Positions 5,732 through 6,633 of a stretch of DNA of 6,633 bases are shown one piece after another. The position numbers and the translations under genes are program-made. Numbering within the stretch: position 1 is the stretch's first letter; each line of letters opens with the position of its first letter. The notes under the pieces are model-generated. The model saw only the letters and a program-made list of their open reading frames with translations. It had not been told where the DNA came from and ran no database searches. This DNA is from Flavobacteriales bacterium UBA1986 (GTDB lineage Bacteria > Bacteroidota > Bacteroidia > Flavobacteriales_G > Salibacteraceae). Location: the NCBI GenBank assembly GCA_002336245.1, contig DDDG01000017.1, positions 1 to 6,633 on the forward strand, in the 5' to 3' direction.

Positions 5732-6633
5732 ATGACAATCGCTAAAACTCTTTTACTCGCAACTTTGTTGCTCGTCGCTTCAAGCTCAAACGCCCAATAT
5801 GTTTGGGATTTTGGTGTAAAGCTCGGCGCAGCCAATTACCTTGGTGACATAGGGGGTGGCGCTGGTGCAGCCCGTGGTTTCGTCTACGACATGAAGCTGG
5901 ATCAGACAAGATTTAATCTTGGCGCCTCAGCCAGATACTTCTTTGGGAATAAAACAGCCGTTTCCTTACACTTCACTCAAGCCCGTTTGAAAGGAGAAGA
6001 TGCCAGCAGTGAAAACCCAGAGCGTTACTCAAGAAATTTAAGCTTCCGCAACGATGTGCTTGAACTCAGCACTCGACTGGAATACCATTTCAGTCAAATC
6101 AATGATGTTGGGCGAACGTTTCGCTATCATTTGAGTTTTAGCATGTTTTTATGGGGAGGCGTAGGTGCTTTCTACAACAATCCAAAAGGATATTACGAAG
6201 GTGAATGGGTTGCCCTTAGGCCCCTAGCTACTGAGGGAACGAACTATGGGGCATTTGCTTTTTGCGCTCCTGTTGGTGTTGGAATGCACTACAGGTTCAA
6301 TAAGAGACATTTAATTGGTTTCGAAGCTGGATGGAGATTCACCATGTCTGACTTTATTGATGATGTTTCTGGCTTTTACGTTAACCCAGATGACTTCTCA
6401 AGTCCTCAAGCGCTCGCTTTATCTGACAGAAGTGTTGAGGTAGACCCAAATGACCCATTGTTTATTGGAAGTCAGTTTTATGGCGCTGGAACAAAAGCCA
6501 ATCCCGTAGAGCCAGCCAAGCGTGGTAATCCAGAGGACAACGACAGCTACTTGTTAGCAAGCTTTACATACAGCTATGCACTCCGAGGTAAAACTTCATT
6601 TTCTAGAAGTCGATACCGCTTCGTGAAAGGACG
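5732..6633 (+). CDS. porG: PorG-like (DUF6089 family) outer-membrane beta-barrel, T9SS-associated, 3' end cut by window edge
   Basis: Probable outer-membrane barrel of the type IX secretion machinery. In Porphyromonas, PorG is an outer-membrane protein associated with the PorK/PorN periplasmic ring. Translation from the ATG at 5732 gives 300 complete codons, still open at the edge. Residues 1-21 are a signal peptide (MTIAKTLLLATLLLVASSSNA, cleavage before Gln22). The mature N-terminus has the family-like FGVKLGAANYLGD (27-39), then RFNLGASARYFF (60-71), FRNDVLELSTRLEYHF (105-120), PLATEG (164-169), APVGVGMHYRF (179-189), FIDDVSGFYVN (208-218) and a final strand SYLLASFTYSYAL (272-284). Alternating aromatic/hydrophobic strands fit an 8-10-strand barrel. 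The basic tail SRSRYRFVKG (291-300) resembles family C-termini, so only a few codons are probably missing. Residues about 217-270, rich in Pro, Asp, Asn and Gly, look like a long loop. The gene symbol is by family resemblance and not proven orthology. Confidence 0.82.
   Translation, partial: MTIAKTLLLATLLLVASSSNAQYVWDFGVKLGAANYLGDIGGGAGAARGFVYDMKLDQTRFNLGASARYFFGNKTAVSLHFTQARLKGEDASSENPERYSRNLSFRNDVLELSTRLEYHFSQINDVGRTFRYHLSFSMFLWGGVGAFYNNPKGYYEGEWVALRPLATEGTNYGAFAFCAPVGVGMHYRFNKRHLIGFEAGWRFTMSDFIDDVSGFYVNPDDFSSPQALALSDRSVEVDPNDPLFIGSQFYGAGTKANPVEPAKRGNPEDNDSYLLASFTYSYALRGKTSFSRSRYRFVKG

Noticed and set aside
1..6633. Mobile element, CRISPR array, tRNA/rRNA, phage or defence genes.
   Set aside because: No transposase, integrase, terminal inverted repeats, spaced direct repeats or tRNA-like cloverleaf seen; all space is filled by housekeeping and envelope genes in a uniform style.

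Overview
The window reads as ordinary chromosome of a member of the Bacteroidota, probably a gliding-type or marine Flavobacteriia/Cytophagia-like lineage rather than a gut Bacteroides. Four things point there. One gene ends in the gliding-motility-associated C-terminal domain (CHU_C, the type B sorting signal of the type IX secretion system, T9SS). Another encodes a PorG/DUF6089-type outer-membrane barrel, a T9SS component. Intergenic regions carry TAnnTTTG boxes, the -7 element read by the Bacteroidota primary sigma factor. Starts mostly lack Shine-Dalgarno sequences. Base composition looks like the low-to-mid forties in % GC by eye. The order below cannot be named from this window alone.

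Layout, left to right: (1) 1-934, minus strand, the N-terminal 311 residues of a SurA-like periplasmic peptidylprolyl isomerase, cut by the left edge. (2) 949-2421, minus strand, complete guaB (IMP dehydrogenase), ending 14 bases before the isomerase start, so the two probably share one transcript. (3) 2520-4601, minus strand, a 693-residue exported protein of six fibronectin-III-like modules plus CHU_C; I start it at a GTG at 4601. (4) 4706-5656, minus strand, a complete FMN-dependent TIM-barrel enzyme of the nitronate monooxygenase / FabK family. (5) 5732-6633, plus strand, a PorG-like outer-membrane protein, cut by the right edge within a few codons of its probable end. The 75-base gap 5657-5731 is a divergent promoter region. 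No gene-free stretch exceeds 300 bases.

The genes fall into cell-envelope biology (isomerase, T9SS cargo, T9SS barrel) and core metabolism (GMP synthesis, a flavin oxidoreductase). PorG and the CHU_C protein are functionally linkable, as secretion component and secreted substrate, but they are on opposite strands with an unrelated enzyme between them, so this is proximity and not an operon. I found no RNA gene, insertion sequence, CRISPR array, phage gene or defence system, and nothing that looks like a new multi-gene system. The most interesting items are the alternating two-module architecture of the CHU_C protein, the unresolved NMO/FabK identity, and the start reassignment supported by a promoter box.
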